Source of the DNA: Didymodactylos carnosus
Taxonomy: Eukaryota; Rotifera; Eurotatoria; Philodinida; Philodinidae
DNA: 40,066 bases
Assembly (NCBI GenBank): GCA_905250885.1
Contig: CAJNOQ010000851.1
Span: 1-40,066 of the forward strand
Direction: 5' to 3'
A model generated the notes under the pieces. It saw nothing but the letters and a program-made list of their open reading frames with translations, did not search any database and had not been told where the DNA came from. Positions 25,650 through 37,112 of the stretch are shown in pieces. The position numbers were made by a program, and so were the translations under genes. Position 1 is the first letter of the stretch. Each line of letters opens with the position of its first letter.

Positions 25650-26026
25650 ATCAAGCTTCATTTTCTTTTCTAATTGTTTGTACTTCTTCAAAAACAATTG
25701 AACGTCGTGTTTCGAAACGGTATTCATTTATCAAGCTAGCAACAACACATTCAAAGCAAAAATAGAGAAACTATTTCTTTTATAGTTTATTGGTTTATTA
25801 TACTTTTATAATAAAACGCATGATACTATTGTATTTTCCTTGTATTGGGAAAAATATTTTGTTCTAATCCTTAACAGTATAACAATAGAATAAACTATAA
25901 AAGAAATGTTCTCTTTTTGCTTTAAATGTGTTGTTGCTAGCTTGATAAATGAATAATGTTTCGAAACACGACGTTCGATTGTTTTTGAAGAAGTACAAAC
26001 AATTAGAAAAGAAAGTGAAGCTTGAT
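25650..26026. repeat. Nested imperfect inverted repeat
   Basis: Arms 25650-25791 and 25889-26026 are reverse complements with a few substitutions and small indels (142 and 138 bp), separated by a 97-bp spacer. Shared words include ATCAAGCTTCA, AATTGTTTGTACTTCTTC and GCTAGCAACAACACAT. The structure sits wholly inside the foldback element and is more diverged than its perfect outer arms. Confidence 0.8.
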
Positions 26027-26338
26027 ATATTGAGTACTTTAAGGGAAAAGGAGTATTCTTGTTTCGTTGGCAACTTACTCTCATACCGCTTCTCCCGCCT
26101 TTAAAATTCTTTGAAGTATATTTTTTACTCTGTTACTCTACGAAATTTTCTTCGTAATTTCACTGTTTCTCATTCGTTTTTCACGAAAAAAACTTGATAC
26201 TAACCAGGATGGTAGAACCGACTATTCTCTCCAACTATAGCAAAGCTAATATAGAATGAAATATTTTGTAGTGGCTGCGGAATAGAGGAATAGCGATCGG
26301 AATATATTTTGAAACGTTCTTTAAGAACATTAGGCTAA

Positions 26339-28078
26339 GTTTGAGAGCCAAATAAAAAAAAACACTCATTTTCATTTATATAAAAACAAACTTTTTCTTT
26401 TAATGCTTCCGATTTGATACAAATAAAATCATTTTAATTCAGTTCATCGGCGCATGATTTCAAACCTTGAAAAAAGGTATCTCCCATCGCATTTTAAACA
26501 TATGTTTAAAATACGATGAAAGAAGCCTTTTCTTTCGGAATAAAATTCCGCGAGACTTTGTGCCGGAAGCCTACAAGTCCACACTAATCCTACTGGAACT
26601 ATACAGGGCTCCACTGGCAGAATAGAAATCCGGCGTAAATGTAAGAAACATCGTCGGATATTTTAATATATACAATCCACAGGGCTCCTGCATAAAATCC
26701 TGCAGGATCCTGCATGAATTTTAAATATATTTTTCAATGGGTATAGAAAATGCAAAAATAAACCAGTCGTCGGTTCAGGTCTGAACTTAAGAATCTTGAT
26801 GAAATTATCTCATATATTGTATTATACATAAATTTGTGAATGACTTCGTGCAAGGAATGGATCAATCCTAGAATTGGTTTTCGATGCATCTGTAGAAATA
26901 ATTGTACGGTTTTAAACTAAAGTTATTTGTTACTAGTTGCTCTCCACGATGTCAGCTTGTAGCTAAGACTTTTCTCTACGAAATAAGTTATTGGGGAAAT
27001 TTATTATAGCCTTAAATTTAACATTAACACTCTTTTTTTCAAAAAATTACAACTGTCATTGAAATTGGTTAAAGTTGGACAATATTATTCCTATTTTTGT
27101 CTTATTAAATGGAAATACAAACTCTGTTGCATCTCATTTTTTAGGAAAAAAAATTTCACATATTCGAAAAACATTTAAAATAAGTAGCTTTAGAGCTTAA
27201 TTTTTAAAATAACTTTTTTTAAAAGAAGAACGGTACATGTCTGTTTACTGCTACAGAGAAGAAGAAAAAAACAGCTGTATAAACCGCAAAATGTTTGTGT
27301 AACTTTATAATATCTTACTTTGTAGATTTGATATTTGTGTTCTGTGGTTAGAAACGATAAGAAAGTGTTCAAAACCATTTTAATATTCTTTTATTTTCTT
27401 GGCATTATGTTATATAATCTAAGAGAGAAAGAGAGAGAAAGGTGGTATGCTCAAATTTCTATTAAAAATAAATTACTTCTAGTTTGAATAAAGTCTAGGT
27501 ATAATACCACATTTATGATTTTTTTTAATACAATGTTATCAAAAGAATGAGTTATTAATTAGATTTGATCGATATTTAACTAAACGAAAATATAATGATT
27601 TTGAAAAATTTGCATGTAGTTAAAATAAGTGTGTATATTTAAAATATATATATATATTCAAAACGTTTTCAGTTCATAAAATATGTTGAACACAATTCAA
27701 CACTTTTCAACAGAAACTATTGAATTTGAATCGATTATTCTTTACTAAACATTTGATTTCTACTTTAAGTAGAAATAATTTTATTTTTGAAAAAATCAAG
27801 CAAAACAATGAACGTTCAAATTAATCCCATTTCAGAATGTGTTTATTTTCATTCATAGTTAATTAAAATAATAGAGATAAAAATAGAAGAATCACAAGTA
27901 AATAGAACTATACATTTGCTTGTATATTCAAATGTTCTTTGAATATCGGACACATAGTTCATATGCCTACACATTCTAGAGTATTATTTATTTATTCACC
28001 GCTCTTCATTTCCCCTCTTTCAGAAGAAAAAAAACGTTTTTTTGTGTTGTTGTTTTTTTGCAAACTGAATAATGTTAT
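26339..28078. other. Intergenic with a small foldback
   Basis: No gene recognised. A 34-bp near-palindrome at 26485-26518 (CATCGCATTTTAAACAT against its partner, one mismatch) extends with weaker pairing to about 26469-26537. Near 26690-26715, TCCTGCAGGATCCTGCA contains overlapping palindromes. (AT)n at about 27643-27657 and GA-rich DNA at 27421-27441 are simple repeats. Confidence 0.45.
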
Positions 28079-28552
28079 TTATTTTTTTTTTAAATAAATT
28101 GAATTTACAATTTCATTCATAACTTCCATTGGCGGTTTTGATGGTTTTCGTTTGATATGTCTATTTTTAATTAATGTTCGTTTTGATAGATAATGATCAT
28201 CTAGAGAATCTTTATCCATCATTAACCATTCTGGTGTATCATCATAATGTAAAAATTGTGTAGCATGTGGTTTTAATTGTCCCCATTGTTCTGGATATTT
28301 TTTAAATGGTGGTTGTTCAATCAAATAATTATTATTATTATTATTATTATTATTATCATCGTCAAGCATTAAATTGTCTAAATCCTGATGTGTTTGGGCT
28401 GCTAGTGATGGTGAGGATCCATCAGTCATTCCATTTTGATATTGTAATTGAACATTGTCACTGCCATCATTATGATGATAATATGGTGAACTTTTTACAA
28501 TACCAATAAAAAGGAAAAAAATAAGAGCAATAACAATTTTTGATGATGACAT
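28079..28552 (-). CDS. Small secreted protein, peptide-precursor-like
   Basis: A 157-aa single-exon ORF. Residues 1-21 form a clear signal peptide (IVIALIFFLFIGIV core, cleavage likely near KSS). The middle is acidic and Asn-rich, including a run of nine Asn encoded by an (AAT)n microsatellite. The C-terminal third has dibasic sites: LSKR, then HIKRK, then a final PPMEVMNEIVNSIY followed by KKK and stop. Dibasic cleavage would release TLIKNRHI and the last segment. This layout resembles a prohormone or neuropeptide precursor. There is no amidation Gly, no repeated peptide and no family I can name. The AT-rich 5' flank carries TATATA tracts. Confidence 0.6.
   Translation of the reverse strand: MSSSKIVIALIFFLFIGIVKSSPYYHHNDGSDNVQLQYQNGMTDGSSPSLAAQTHQDLDNLMLDDDNNNNNNNNNYLIEQPPFKKYPEQWGQLKPHATQFLHYDDTPEWLMMDKDSLDDHYLSKRTLIKNRHIKRKPSKPPMEVMNEIVNSIYLKKK
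28325..28357. repeat. (ATT)n microsatellite in coding sequence
   Basis: A trinucleotide run within the secreted-protein ORF encodes poly-Asn on the minus strand. The period of three keeps the frame, so length variation would only change the Asn count. Confidence 0.85.
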
Positions 28553-31500
28553 TACTGTTTAGTGTAAAAATACAATGGTAAAAATATTAATTAATTATTT
28601 ATTTATTTTTATTGTGCTATATATATATAGAGATATATAGATATATACATATAAAATAGAAAACAAATATCACATCAGGATGTGTAAACAATCTAAAATT
28701 CAAAAAAAAGACAAATGATTAGAGAAATATGACAACTCTTGAGTTTTATAAAGAGAAAAATAGAAAACATATATATATTTTTTCTTTTTTCTTTTTTTTT
28801 TTTATGAAAAAAAAGTGCATAGACCACATTTCAGTTTATTTTAAACTCTTAATTATAGCAAACTTGCATGATATCCTAAACGTTTTCTTTTTTGAAAATG
28901 GGCTTTTATATTTTAATTATAGTTATAAAATTTAAATTATATTATATACAATTTAATAAATGGAATTTCCTAATGATCGATAAGATTTTTCAAATAGTAC
29001 CTACTGTTGTTATTTGTTCTTTAGTTTCTTTTTAAAGATAAAACTGACACTCTTGAAACATACCACGTCATAGACAAGGCGTAATGAAAAAAATAGTAAT
29101 TAAATTAGTAAATGTTGAAAAAAAAACCTGTTAATGAGCTTAATCACTCACTTCTCCTTTTAAAGTGAATAAGAGAAGAAAATTTAAAAATTTTTTTGTT
29201 TTTTGTACTTTTAGATTCGTTTGATTTTTAGAAGATATGACTAAGTAAAAAACAGGGTAGTTTAAAGAATATCAGATCATGAAACGGAAGCTTTTAGATG
29301 ATTATATGCGTTACAAATTGTTCGTGCATCCAAAAAAAAAAAATAAAAGCGAAGAAGAAGAAGAAGAAAATAATGGGAATACCACGAGAGAAAATGAAAT
29401 ATCCGATCGAACTCTATTAAAAGTTATATCACGTCACCTCATTCTAAAATAGTTTAAACAGTTATTAAGTGACTTATTCAATGATAAATAAAATAGAAAA
29501 ATATAATCATCTAAAAAAGAAAAAAGAAGAATTCATAGGTAAGTATTGCTAATTTTACAAAGAAAAACAAAACATAGTGTCTTCAAATTCTGTTGTTTAA
29601 TAGATCTACCTTAATGATGTTTTTTTTTTTTTCTTCCTCTAGATGACTATCTTCTTAACCCCCGTGGAAACAATCTAATGTTAAATCAACGCAAATAAAA
29701 GTCTTTTAATCGCTTTATAGTGGGTGTAAAAAAGCAGGAGAAAAATAATGCTTTTTCTCACGTATTTATATCATGATGATGACTCTCTAACACGAAACAA
29801 AAATAGATAAACTGATCAATTGAGGTAATACAAAAGATAAAACAAAAAAAAAAAAAATAAAAGAATTTTTACCATATAATAAAATAAAAAAATAAAAAAA
29901 AGACATTACGATATCATTTTGTATGCATTACCTGTTACAAAGAAGAAAATCATAATTGAATTTTTTTTTTTTTTTTTGTTTTTTTCTACATGAATAAAAA
30001 TGAATTGTATAAAATAAATCGTTATAAATAATGTAATGAAGCTTAAAATATTTAAAACATACATAGATAAATATTCTCTGTATTTTATATGTTTTCTAAC
30101 CTATCATTTTTGTTTTTTTTTGTCAACATTAACACATTCAGAATGAAAATACTTTTTTTAAGAAAAAAAAAAAAAGAAAAGAAGACAATTCTTTCTATTA
30201 TTCCCTAAAATACTGATAGAAAAGAAGAATACTTATCAATAGGAAATAATTACATTAATAGCTCCAGTAATGAGAGATACTAGTGATAGATCATATAATA
30301 ACAAAAAATAAAATGATAGATCAACATTAAATATACAAAAAAAAATAAAATAATATTTCAAGATTAGCCCTTAGGGAGAGATAAAAGTAGTTGTATAATA
30401 GTATTTTTAATTTTTTTTTAAGCAGTATACAAGAGTGAAAAACTATCAAATATCAAATTATTAATAAGAAAAATATGTAATAGTTAAAAAAGAAAAACCT
30501 ATTTCGATTGTATATAGTCTAAGAGAAACAAAAAAAAAAAAAAATAGGATTGTGAATAATTACCTTATTCTAATTTCTTTTTTCTTTTAAAAAAAGTTTC
30601 ATTCATCTTTTCTTTCAAAAATTCACACATCAATTCATGATTTTGTTTTTATTATAAATCTAATGAAGCTGAAAATTTCGAAAAACATAAAAATTAGATG
30701 ATGAAACTATCCATCTATAGTGTAACAGAAACTATTTTTCACTATAATTTGAACGAATAACGATAGATTATAACGATAGAACTCTATCATATATAATTCT
30801 ATAATAAAATTAACAATTCAATAAACTATTTTGCATAGTTTTTTTAAACAACAAATCAAAGAATATCTTATCAAAATTATTTTCTACACACTATTTATTT
30901 CATTCACTGTGTTTTAATGAGATGGTGGCCAACTGTAATAGTATTTGTAGGATGGTTTTTTTTCTTTTTAGAAAATAAATTACGTGTTCCATATTGTTTT
31001 TTCAATGACACATTCATAATAAATTGTTTTATCATTATTCATGCATATTAATCATTACAATATCTGCATCTTTTATATCACACACACACACACATATCGA
31101 ACGGTAGAAAAAGTAAAAATTTCAGTATAATTCGTAGAAATTTATAAAAAAATTCATTTTTCTACAATAGAATCGAAAGTGAAATAAATTTTATTAAAAA
31201 ATTGATGAGAGAGAGAATAGAAAAAAATCAATTTTTATGTTCTCAAAATTTTTTTTTAAAACATTCAAATTCCACTAAAAAATATAGCACCTTTTAACAG
31301 AAAAATATTAGTATAAATAGCACATATATTGATAATTGTGTAAAAATATATTATTTTAAATCATTATCAAAAGAAAATTGAACATTTTCAATTCCCATTA
31401 GATTAGTACGCACGCACTAACAGACACTTTATTGCAGATAAATTATTTCAAGCAGTAATAATCTAAAATATGTTTACATTGTCAACATTTGTTTTTTTTC

Positions 31501-33090
31501 TCTTCAAAAGCCTACCTATATATTTTACAAATATGCATCATCTATTTAGTTCTGTTGAATCAATATCCGTCATTTAGCAAAAATTATAATAAAATTCGGA
31601 AATTAAAATGTATTTTTGGTTGAAAATAATAACTTAGGATATATTTTGTAATAATAGTTGTTTTTTTAACTTCTGATTGAACTCTATTTGTAACCATAAA
31701 AAAATAAAAACAAGAAAACTATCTTAATATTTTATAATAAATATGATGATGGAAACAATATTAAAAAAAGATTTACCGTTCGTCAGTTTTCTTCTTGAAA
31801 ATTTCTATTGTTTTATTTTATCGTTAAAAAAAAAAACAACAAAAAAAAATTGATGTGATGTCGAATAACTAAATGCTTTCTATTAGAAGATATTACTTTA
31901 AAACTATATTTTGATAAAGAAAACTTTCTAACATCTAACTAAAACGATGTTTTCATACATTGAAAAGCTTATTGATCATAATATTTCTGTTTTATTACGA
32001 TACTTGAAAAACGATAAAACATTCTTTTCTTCTTTTATTTTTATAAGTTTTGAGAACATTTTTACTCGATGAATATTTGACTATCAGTTATGTAGAAATA
32101 TAATTTATGTTTTGTGGATATGGATGGAAAACAACAAATAAACAATCTTTTATTTCTATTATTTATGTAAAGCCATGTGATACGATACGATACAATACGA
32201 CACGACACGACACGTATTTAATAAGATTAAAAATAGTTACACTGTGGCGATTCCTATTTATAATAGTACTATTAACAAGAATAGTATTCAAGATAAGAAA
32301 GAATTACACTTTTTTTATTTTATTTTTATTCTGTTAATCATACTGATCCGGTACTAGAGTGATCTTTTTAAGTTGTTTTTATATTACACCTTAAAAGATT
32401 TTTTTTTAACGTATATTATAGTTAATCATTGTCATAATTAAAGAAATATTTTCTTACCTTTAATCTTTATTTCAAATATACTTAAACTATTCATTGACAT
32501 AAGACACAAAAATTGACTTACGTTCGAAATAACTGTTGCCAAAATTTGTATATATTTTCAAAAGTTAGGACGTTATTATTCGTGAAAAAATTTCTTTCTT
32601 TCTATTATCTCCTTTGATCTTCCATGTACCGGAACTAATACCGAACAAATTGATACTAACCCAAGTACCAACAATTAACTAATTGTAGATTTCTCTTCTA
32701 TTCATTTTAAATAAAGGAAAAAAAAAAGAAGAATAGAGAAAATATAGAAATAAGAAAAGCATCATTTTTTTTCCCTTGGTTTTTATTTTCCTGCAAATGG
32801 TTTTTTTTTCTTTTAGTTCTAATTTTTAATAGCAAACAAACTGAATAGTCATTCTTCACTCATTATAGACTGAAATACATCTCGATCCAATCAAAGTGAT
32901 GTGATAAATAAAGTAGTATTCACAAAGGATCAACTCATTAACAACAGATATTCAGCGTGCTTTTACTCGATTTATTTCAGACATTTTTTGATATACGATT
33001 AAAAAAATTATGTTTTTCTTCACTCAATGAAAACATTCAAAAAACTCTGTGAATCGAGATAAACAAAACATGATTCTCCCTCATTAAATT
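28553..33090. other. 4.5 kb very AT-rich low-complexity DNA
   Basis: Dominated by A and T homopolymers and simple repeats: a TATATA/GATATA tract near 28618-28650, GAA near 29350-29368, CA near 31080-31094, and a degenerate pentanucleotide run of ACGAT/ACGAC units near 32180-32214. No gene, RNA or transposon is recognisable. ORFs here are compositional artefacts. Confidence 0.6.
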
Positions 33091-33099
33091 CAGATAAAC

Positions 33100-34560
33100 G
33101 TGACTTATTGTGAAATAGACTATGAAAATATTTTATGTTGTCGAACGTCCACAAATTTCTTATTATATAAAGCAAAATTGAGCAAAGCGACGATAATCAG
33201 AAATAACTATAAGCAATACGACTTTATTTTTCAACTTCAGCGTTCTCATCTGCACTACGTCATAGGGCAGCCAATCAAAAACCGAAGTGAGAAAAAAACC
33301 AAGACTATACAGACAACTCAACATTCTCTACAAACTGACTGTATCAGAATTTCTTCAAATGGAAGTTGGCGATGGATTTGTAGAAATTGGATTTCTGAAC
33401 ATCCATAGAAGAAAATTCTATGGGTAAAAATCAGAATCGTGATTAGTATCACATGTTACACTTAATCAAGTATGCCTTCAGAAGAAAACAATTGGATACT
33501 TCGAGAAGTTCTCTTACTAAGTCGTTTCATCCACACGGATCAACTATATGTTGAAAATCTGTTCTCGCTAAAATAATGAACGACAAACCTATTTTGATCA
33601 ATAGTTTAGGAAAAAAAATCTTCAAAAAATAAGAGAATAGTTACATCATATTTGTTAACTTCATACTTATGCTTTTTTTCTATTTTTACTTTTCTCTCAG
33701 TCATTTTAAAAGTTCTAGTAATAAAAATATTTCGATCCACTTATCGATTTGAAATATGTTGTTCTGGAATAAGATGTAACGATTCAAGTTCTTGAAGAAA
33801 TTGTTTACACATTTGAGCAGACCCAGTATCAAACAGGTTTTTTATTTATGAAAAAACGACGTTTATCCTCTTTTGTGTTATAATATCATGTGTGAATTTT
33901 TATTAAAGTCAATCTGATCTTTTCCTCTACATGTCTACTTTCACGAACATGAAGGACAAGAATTTGCCCATCACTTTTTATTCAAACAGAAAGCAATTTC
34001 TTTTGATCCTTCTTTTGAGCAAAATGAGTATGATCTTTTAAATACATAAGTTCTTAATCGTGCAAGAAAACTGTCAATCAAGCTTAGCTTTAAATCTAGC
34101 TTACTTTTTTTTTGTTAGTGTAGAAAAGTGTAATGAAAACATTAAATTTGAGAGAAAGTTGTTCTTAACAGACTATATAAAAAAGCTTATTGTCGAAAAA
34201 AGCCGTATCAGAAAACTTTTACCTTTAATTTCAAATAAATACTAAAAAAAACAGCAAAAGAACTGATGACAATGCATCATCAATGTCTCAGCTTCACACT
34301 ACAACCATTAGAGAACGACAAGCCTTGTCCATTTTCGTAAGTTACAAAAATGATTATCTCGACAGAAGAACGAAACCTGTCATCGTAGCTCCGTTGGAGC
34401 AAAAATACGAAATCTTCCACACCGTGTGGCTGATTATACAAGAGGCGAGTTGATCCGTCCTATTTTCAAAGGGATTATGGCTTTAACATCCCATTTCCAT
34501 CGGAAATTGGACAAGTTTTTGAAAGTTTTCACAAAATAGATGGTTCATATTGTCGCATTC
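33100..34560 (+). pseudogene. Scattered coding-like fragments, unrecognised
   Basis: Several plus-strand stretches have protein-like composition in changing frames: 33100-33408; ATG 33472 to TAA 33576 (MPSEENNWILREVLLLSRF); about 33787-33892 (VLEEIVYTFEQTQYQTGF); about 33930-34050 (HEGQEFAHHFLFKQKAISFD); 34060-34245; and about 34263-34455 (SQLHTTTIRERQALSIFV). Stops and frame changes separate them, and I see no consistent splice sites. This would fit a decayed gene or transposon relic. Family unknown, and parts may be chance ORFs. Confidence 0.25.
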
Positions 34561-35400
34561 TTTGTTTTTCAGCTTAATTTTATTCTACATGAACGATTAT
34601 ATAGCAGCAAAAAATTCTCATTAAACCACTGTGACGAAAGTCACAATTATGATCTGCACTCAATTTAGTCTCTACAGAACGATGTTCGTCCGTCCGAATG
34701 CCAGAAAAGGGGGACAGAAAGGGGGTAACAGAAAATGCAAAAATTGTAGTCGACCAACAAAACTTCTCTTTAAACTTCACATTCCATTTCTTCTTCTTAC
34801 GAAGGAAAATGGTGAAAGTTTTCACAATACGATGGATGCAATTGGATCTAGACAATTGGATGCGCTGCTGGTCTGACATTGATATCATAAGTAATAATGA
34901 GAAAAAAAGCGCTTCGTTGAACTTTCTCCTTTCCTTTTGTGAATAATAAAATTCAATGAAGTGTTATTTTACTATTGTTTCTTTCATCTATCGAACAAAG
35001 AAAACTGCGTGTTTTTTTGCTTATTTAAAAAGAAAAACAATATTAATATCTGAAATAAAAAGATTCATTTTCCGTATTTTGCACGATTAAAAATGATACA
35101 ATCAAATACCAAATATCTTAAGGCTATGAAGTTTTGAAGAGTGCACAACGATTAGACATGTATACGGAAAAGTTTTAAATATTACTTGATTTTCTTAATT
35201 GATAGAAAAAAACCAATTACCGTAGTCAGAGAGCATATTTCATGTTTTACTTTAATTTCTCTTCTTTATTTCCCGATCACTATCCTGTCATGCGATCGAG
35301 TATCTTACGACAAAAAAAGTATAATAAATATTTTTTCTCACGATTTAAATTGCGTCCATGATTTTTCCTAAAATATAGATATTTGTATCAACGAGAGCTT
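34561..35400. other. Intergenic, no gene seen
   Basis: Overlapping short ORFs on both strands (34580-34946) share no recognisable motif. The rest is AT-rich spacer. Confidence 0.4.
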
Positions 35401-35406
35401 CGTACC

Positions 35407-35511
35407 CACTGGACTCAAATTTTTTTGATTTCATGGACTCGGACTGGACTCAAACTTTCAAGACCATGGACTGGTCTGGACTCGGAAAAATTTTGAATGG
35501 ACTCGAATCGA
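35407..35511. repeat. TGGACT-rich repeat, left copy
   Basis: Repeated words ACTGGACTC, GGACTCGG and TGGACTGG fill about 105 bp. A related segment in the same orientation lies at 37113-37168. The two flank the transposon mosaic between them. Confidence 0.6.
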
Positions 35512-35949
35512 GGAAAAGTCGGTAAACGACAAGTTATTTTTGTTTTGTTAAAGGCGATTCTAGAATACTAATAGAGAAGAAAAAAACAAAATAGAATAAA
35601 CGTAAATTCTAAAAATGGCTCAAGAAGACTTAGAGATACACCCAGAAGGATGTGTCAATCAAAGGACTAAAATAAAAATGAAATAATCCGTATCTCTCAT
35701 TCTCTACTGCAGTAGTTCCTTTTAGAATTTATTTTTATTCTGTTATTTCTCTTCCTTGTCTGTTAATATCATCGTGTGTTCCTTTTACTTTAACTACTAT
35801 CAGACGGACAATTTCATATGTTCGTTTATATATACAAGTTTTGTGTATAAATAACATCTCTTTATAGCTCGTTGTACATTTTTCTGATGATGAATTAGAC
35901 TGTTCGAAGTCTTAAAAACGAAGATGAAAAGTAAATATTAAAAATACAC
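35512..35949. other. Spacer inside the repeat mosaic
   Basis: No gene. A 24-codon ORF beginning MAQEDLEIHPEGCVN near 35615 is too short to interpret. Confidence 0.35.
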
Positions 35950-36749
35950 TATATAAAAGGTGGCCCAGAAGTACTGTCTCATTCAGTATTTTCTCAATAT
36001 CTCGGTCAAGGTTGATCGACAAGTCTCAATCTTTTTTCTAAAAGAACCTCATTCAATTCTCTACACAAAACATATTGAACATTTCTTTATATATTATAAG
36101 AATAAAAAATACTGGAAAGTTTCAATATCGATTACTTTCAAACCTAAAGCGCAATCAAAAAATATTTATTTTGAACACGGTGCTATGCATTAAAGTGGAA
36201 TCGAAATGTATTTTCTGGTGCTCCAGAATATCAACTTTCTTTACTTGTATCATAAATTCGCTACAAACTTTTTTCCAGCTACGAACAAAGATTTTACTAA
36301 AAGTAAAAAAAAGGGAACATTTGGTTTGTTCGCCTTGGCACAGGAAACGAAACAAAACGGGGCTATTCGACTTTCTCTGTTCGGATGTAACAGAAAAACT
36401 ATTCTGCTTCAAGATAAACCAGATTTAAAGTCATAATATGTAATTTGGACCAAATCACACAAATTTCCTAAGTCCCTCAAAACTGCTGCTAGAAAATAAT
36501 GATTTTGTGCGCAAAATGTGAGGGACTGAAATTGAAAACCTATTTTGTCGGTTTGAAAGTAATCGATATTGAAGCTTTCCTGTATTTCATTTATATTTTT
36601 TTATTCTTATAGTATATAAAGAAATGTTCAATATGTTTTGTGTACAGAATTGAGACTTGAGAAAAAAGATTGAGACTTCTCGATCTACCTCGACCGAGAA
36701 ATTGAGAAAATACTGAATGAGACAGGACTTGTGGGTTACCCTTTATATA
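35950..36749. mobile_element. 0.8-kb foldback element with 200-bp TIRs
   Basis: The left arm 35950-36144 and right arm 36550-36749 are imperfect reverse complements of about 195-200 bp. Both start with TATATAAA and continue GGTGGCCCAGAAGTACTGTC (left) against GGTAACCCACAAGTCCTGTC (right). Shared inner words include AACATATTGAACATTTC and ATCGATTACTTTCAAACC. Flanking TA and the GGTGGCCCAGAAGT-type tip suggest a Tc1/mariner-like origin, which is inference. The 400-bp core has overlapping ORFs on both strands with no transposase signature. Confidence 0.75.
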
Positions 36750-36757
36750 ATTTTTAA

Positions 36758-37047
36758 CACTAGAACGCCCGAAAATTTTCATGACCTAGAACGCCCAAAG
36801 CGGTCATTTTGACCGTTACTGTTTTTTTTAAAAATTTTATACTTAAAAATGGTTCTGAATTCAAAAATAAATTAAAAATTGTGCAAAAAAACTTTTGTGG
36901 GACAAATTAAAAATTGTGCAAAAAAACTTTTGTGGGACAAATTAAAAGTTATGACATAATTTATTTTTAAATAAATTGTATGCAGTTTGTTTTATTAAGG
37001 ATAAAAATCGCAAAACGGTCAAAATAACCGCTACGGGCGTTCTAGCG
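36758..37047. mobile_element. piggyBac-like MITE flanked by TTAA
   Basis: The 290-bp element sits between TTAA at 36754-36757 and TTAA at 37048-37051. Its left tip is CACTAGAACGCCCG; the right tip, reverse-complemented, is CGCTAGAACGCCCG. A subterminal block GCGGTCATTTTGACCGTT recurs inverted near the right end. A TTAA target site and CNCTAGA-type tips are the piggyBac pattern. There is no ORF. A 35-bp unit inside is duplicated in tandem (36869-36938). It lies only a few bases from the right end of the foldback element. Confidence 0.8.
36869..36938. repeat. 35-bp tandem duplication
   Basis: Two identical adjacent 35-bp units (36869-36903 and 36904-36938), each containing AATTGTGCAAAAAAAC and CTTTTGTGGGAC. 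A partial third unit follows. The duplication is inside the piggyBac-like MITE. Confidence 0.9.
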
Positions 37048-37112
37048 TTAATACTTACTTTTTATTAGACAGAAGCATACAGAAGTTTGCAAGTGAACTA
37101 TTTATTCAATCT

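Larger units (their letters stand above)
24688..26338. mobile_element. Foldback transposon with perfect 148-bp TIRs
   Basis: Bases 24688-24835 are the exact reverse complement of 26191-26338 over 148 bp, with no mismatch that I can find. Tips read TTAGCCTAATG. GTTTGA occurs at 24679-24684 (three bases outside the left repeat) and at 26339-26344 immediately outside the right one, a possible target duplication. The interior (1.35 kb) has no recognisable transposase, so the copy is non-autonomous. It contains a second inverted repeat (25650-26026) and a diverged extra copy of part of the TIR (25554-25634). Identical arms imply recent insertion or gene conversion. I cannot assign the superfamily. 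Confidence 0.85.

Noticed and set aside
31081-31095. CA-repeat and similar tandem runs as CRISPR or telomere
   Set aside because: Ordinary short microsatellites; no spaced repeats and no telomeric arrays.
32107-32337. 76-codon ORF as a small membrane protein
   Set aside because: It runs through a degenerate pentanucleotide repeat and AT-rich DNA, with no supporting feature.
34386-34460. tRNA-like TAGCTCCGTTGGAGC with a weak B box
   Set aside because: The D loop is too short, no anticodon or acceptor stem forms, and the B box is poor.
35883-35935. CTGATGA followed by hairpin AGACT..AGTCT and GAAG as a hammerhead
   Set aside because: The hairpin does not abut the core motif and GAAA is displaced; no stem I.
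36075-36428. 117-codon ORF within the foldback element as a transposase
   Set aside because: It overlaps ORFs on both strands, starts within the TIR and has no DDE/D or helix-turn-helix motif that I can see.
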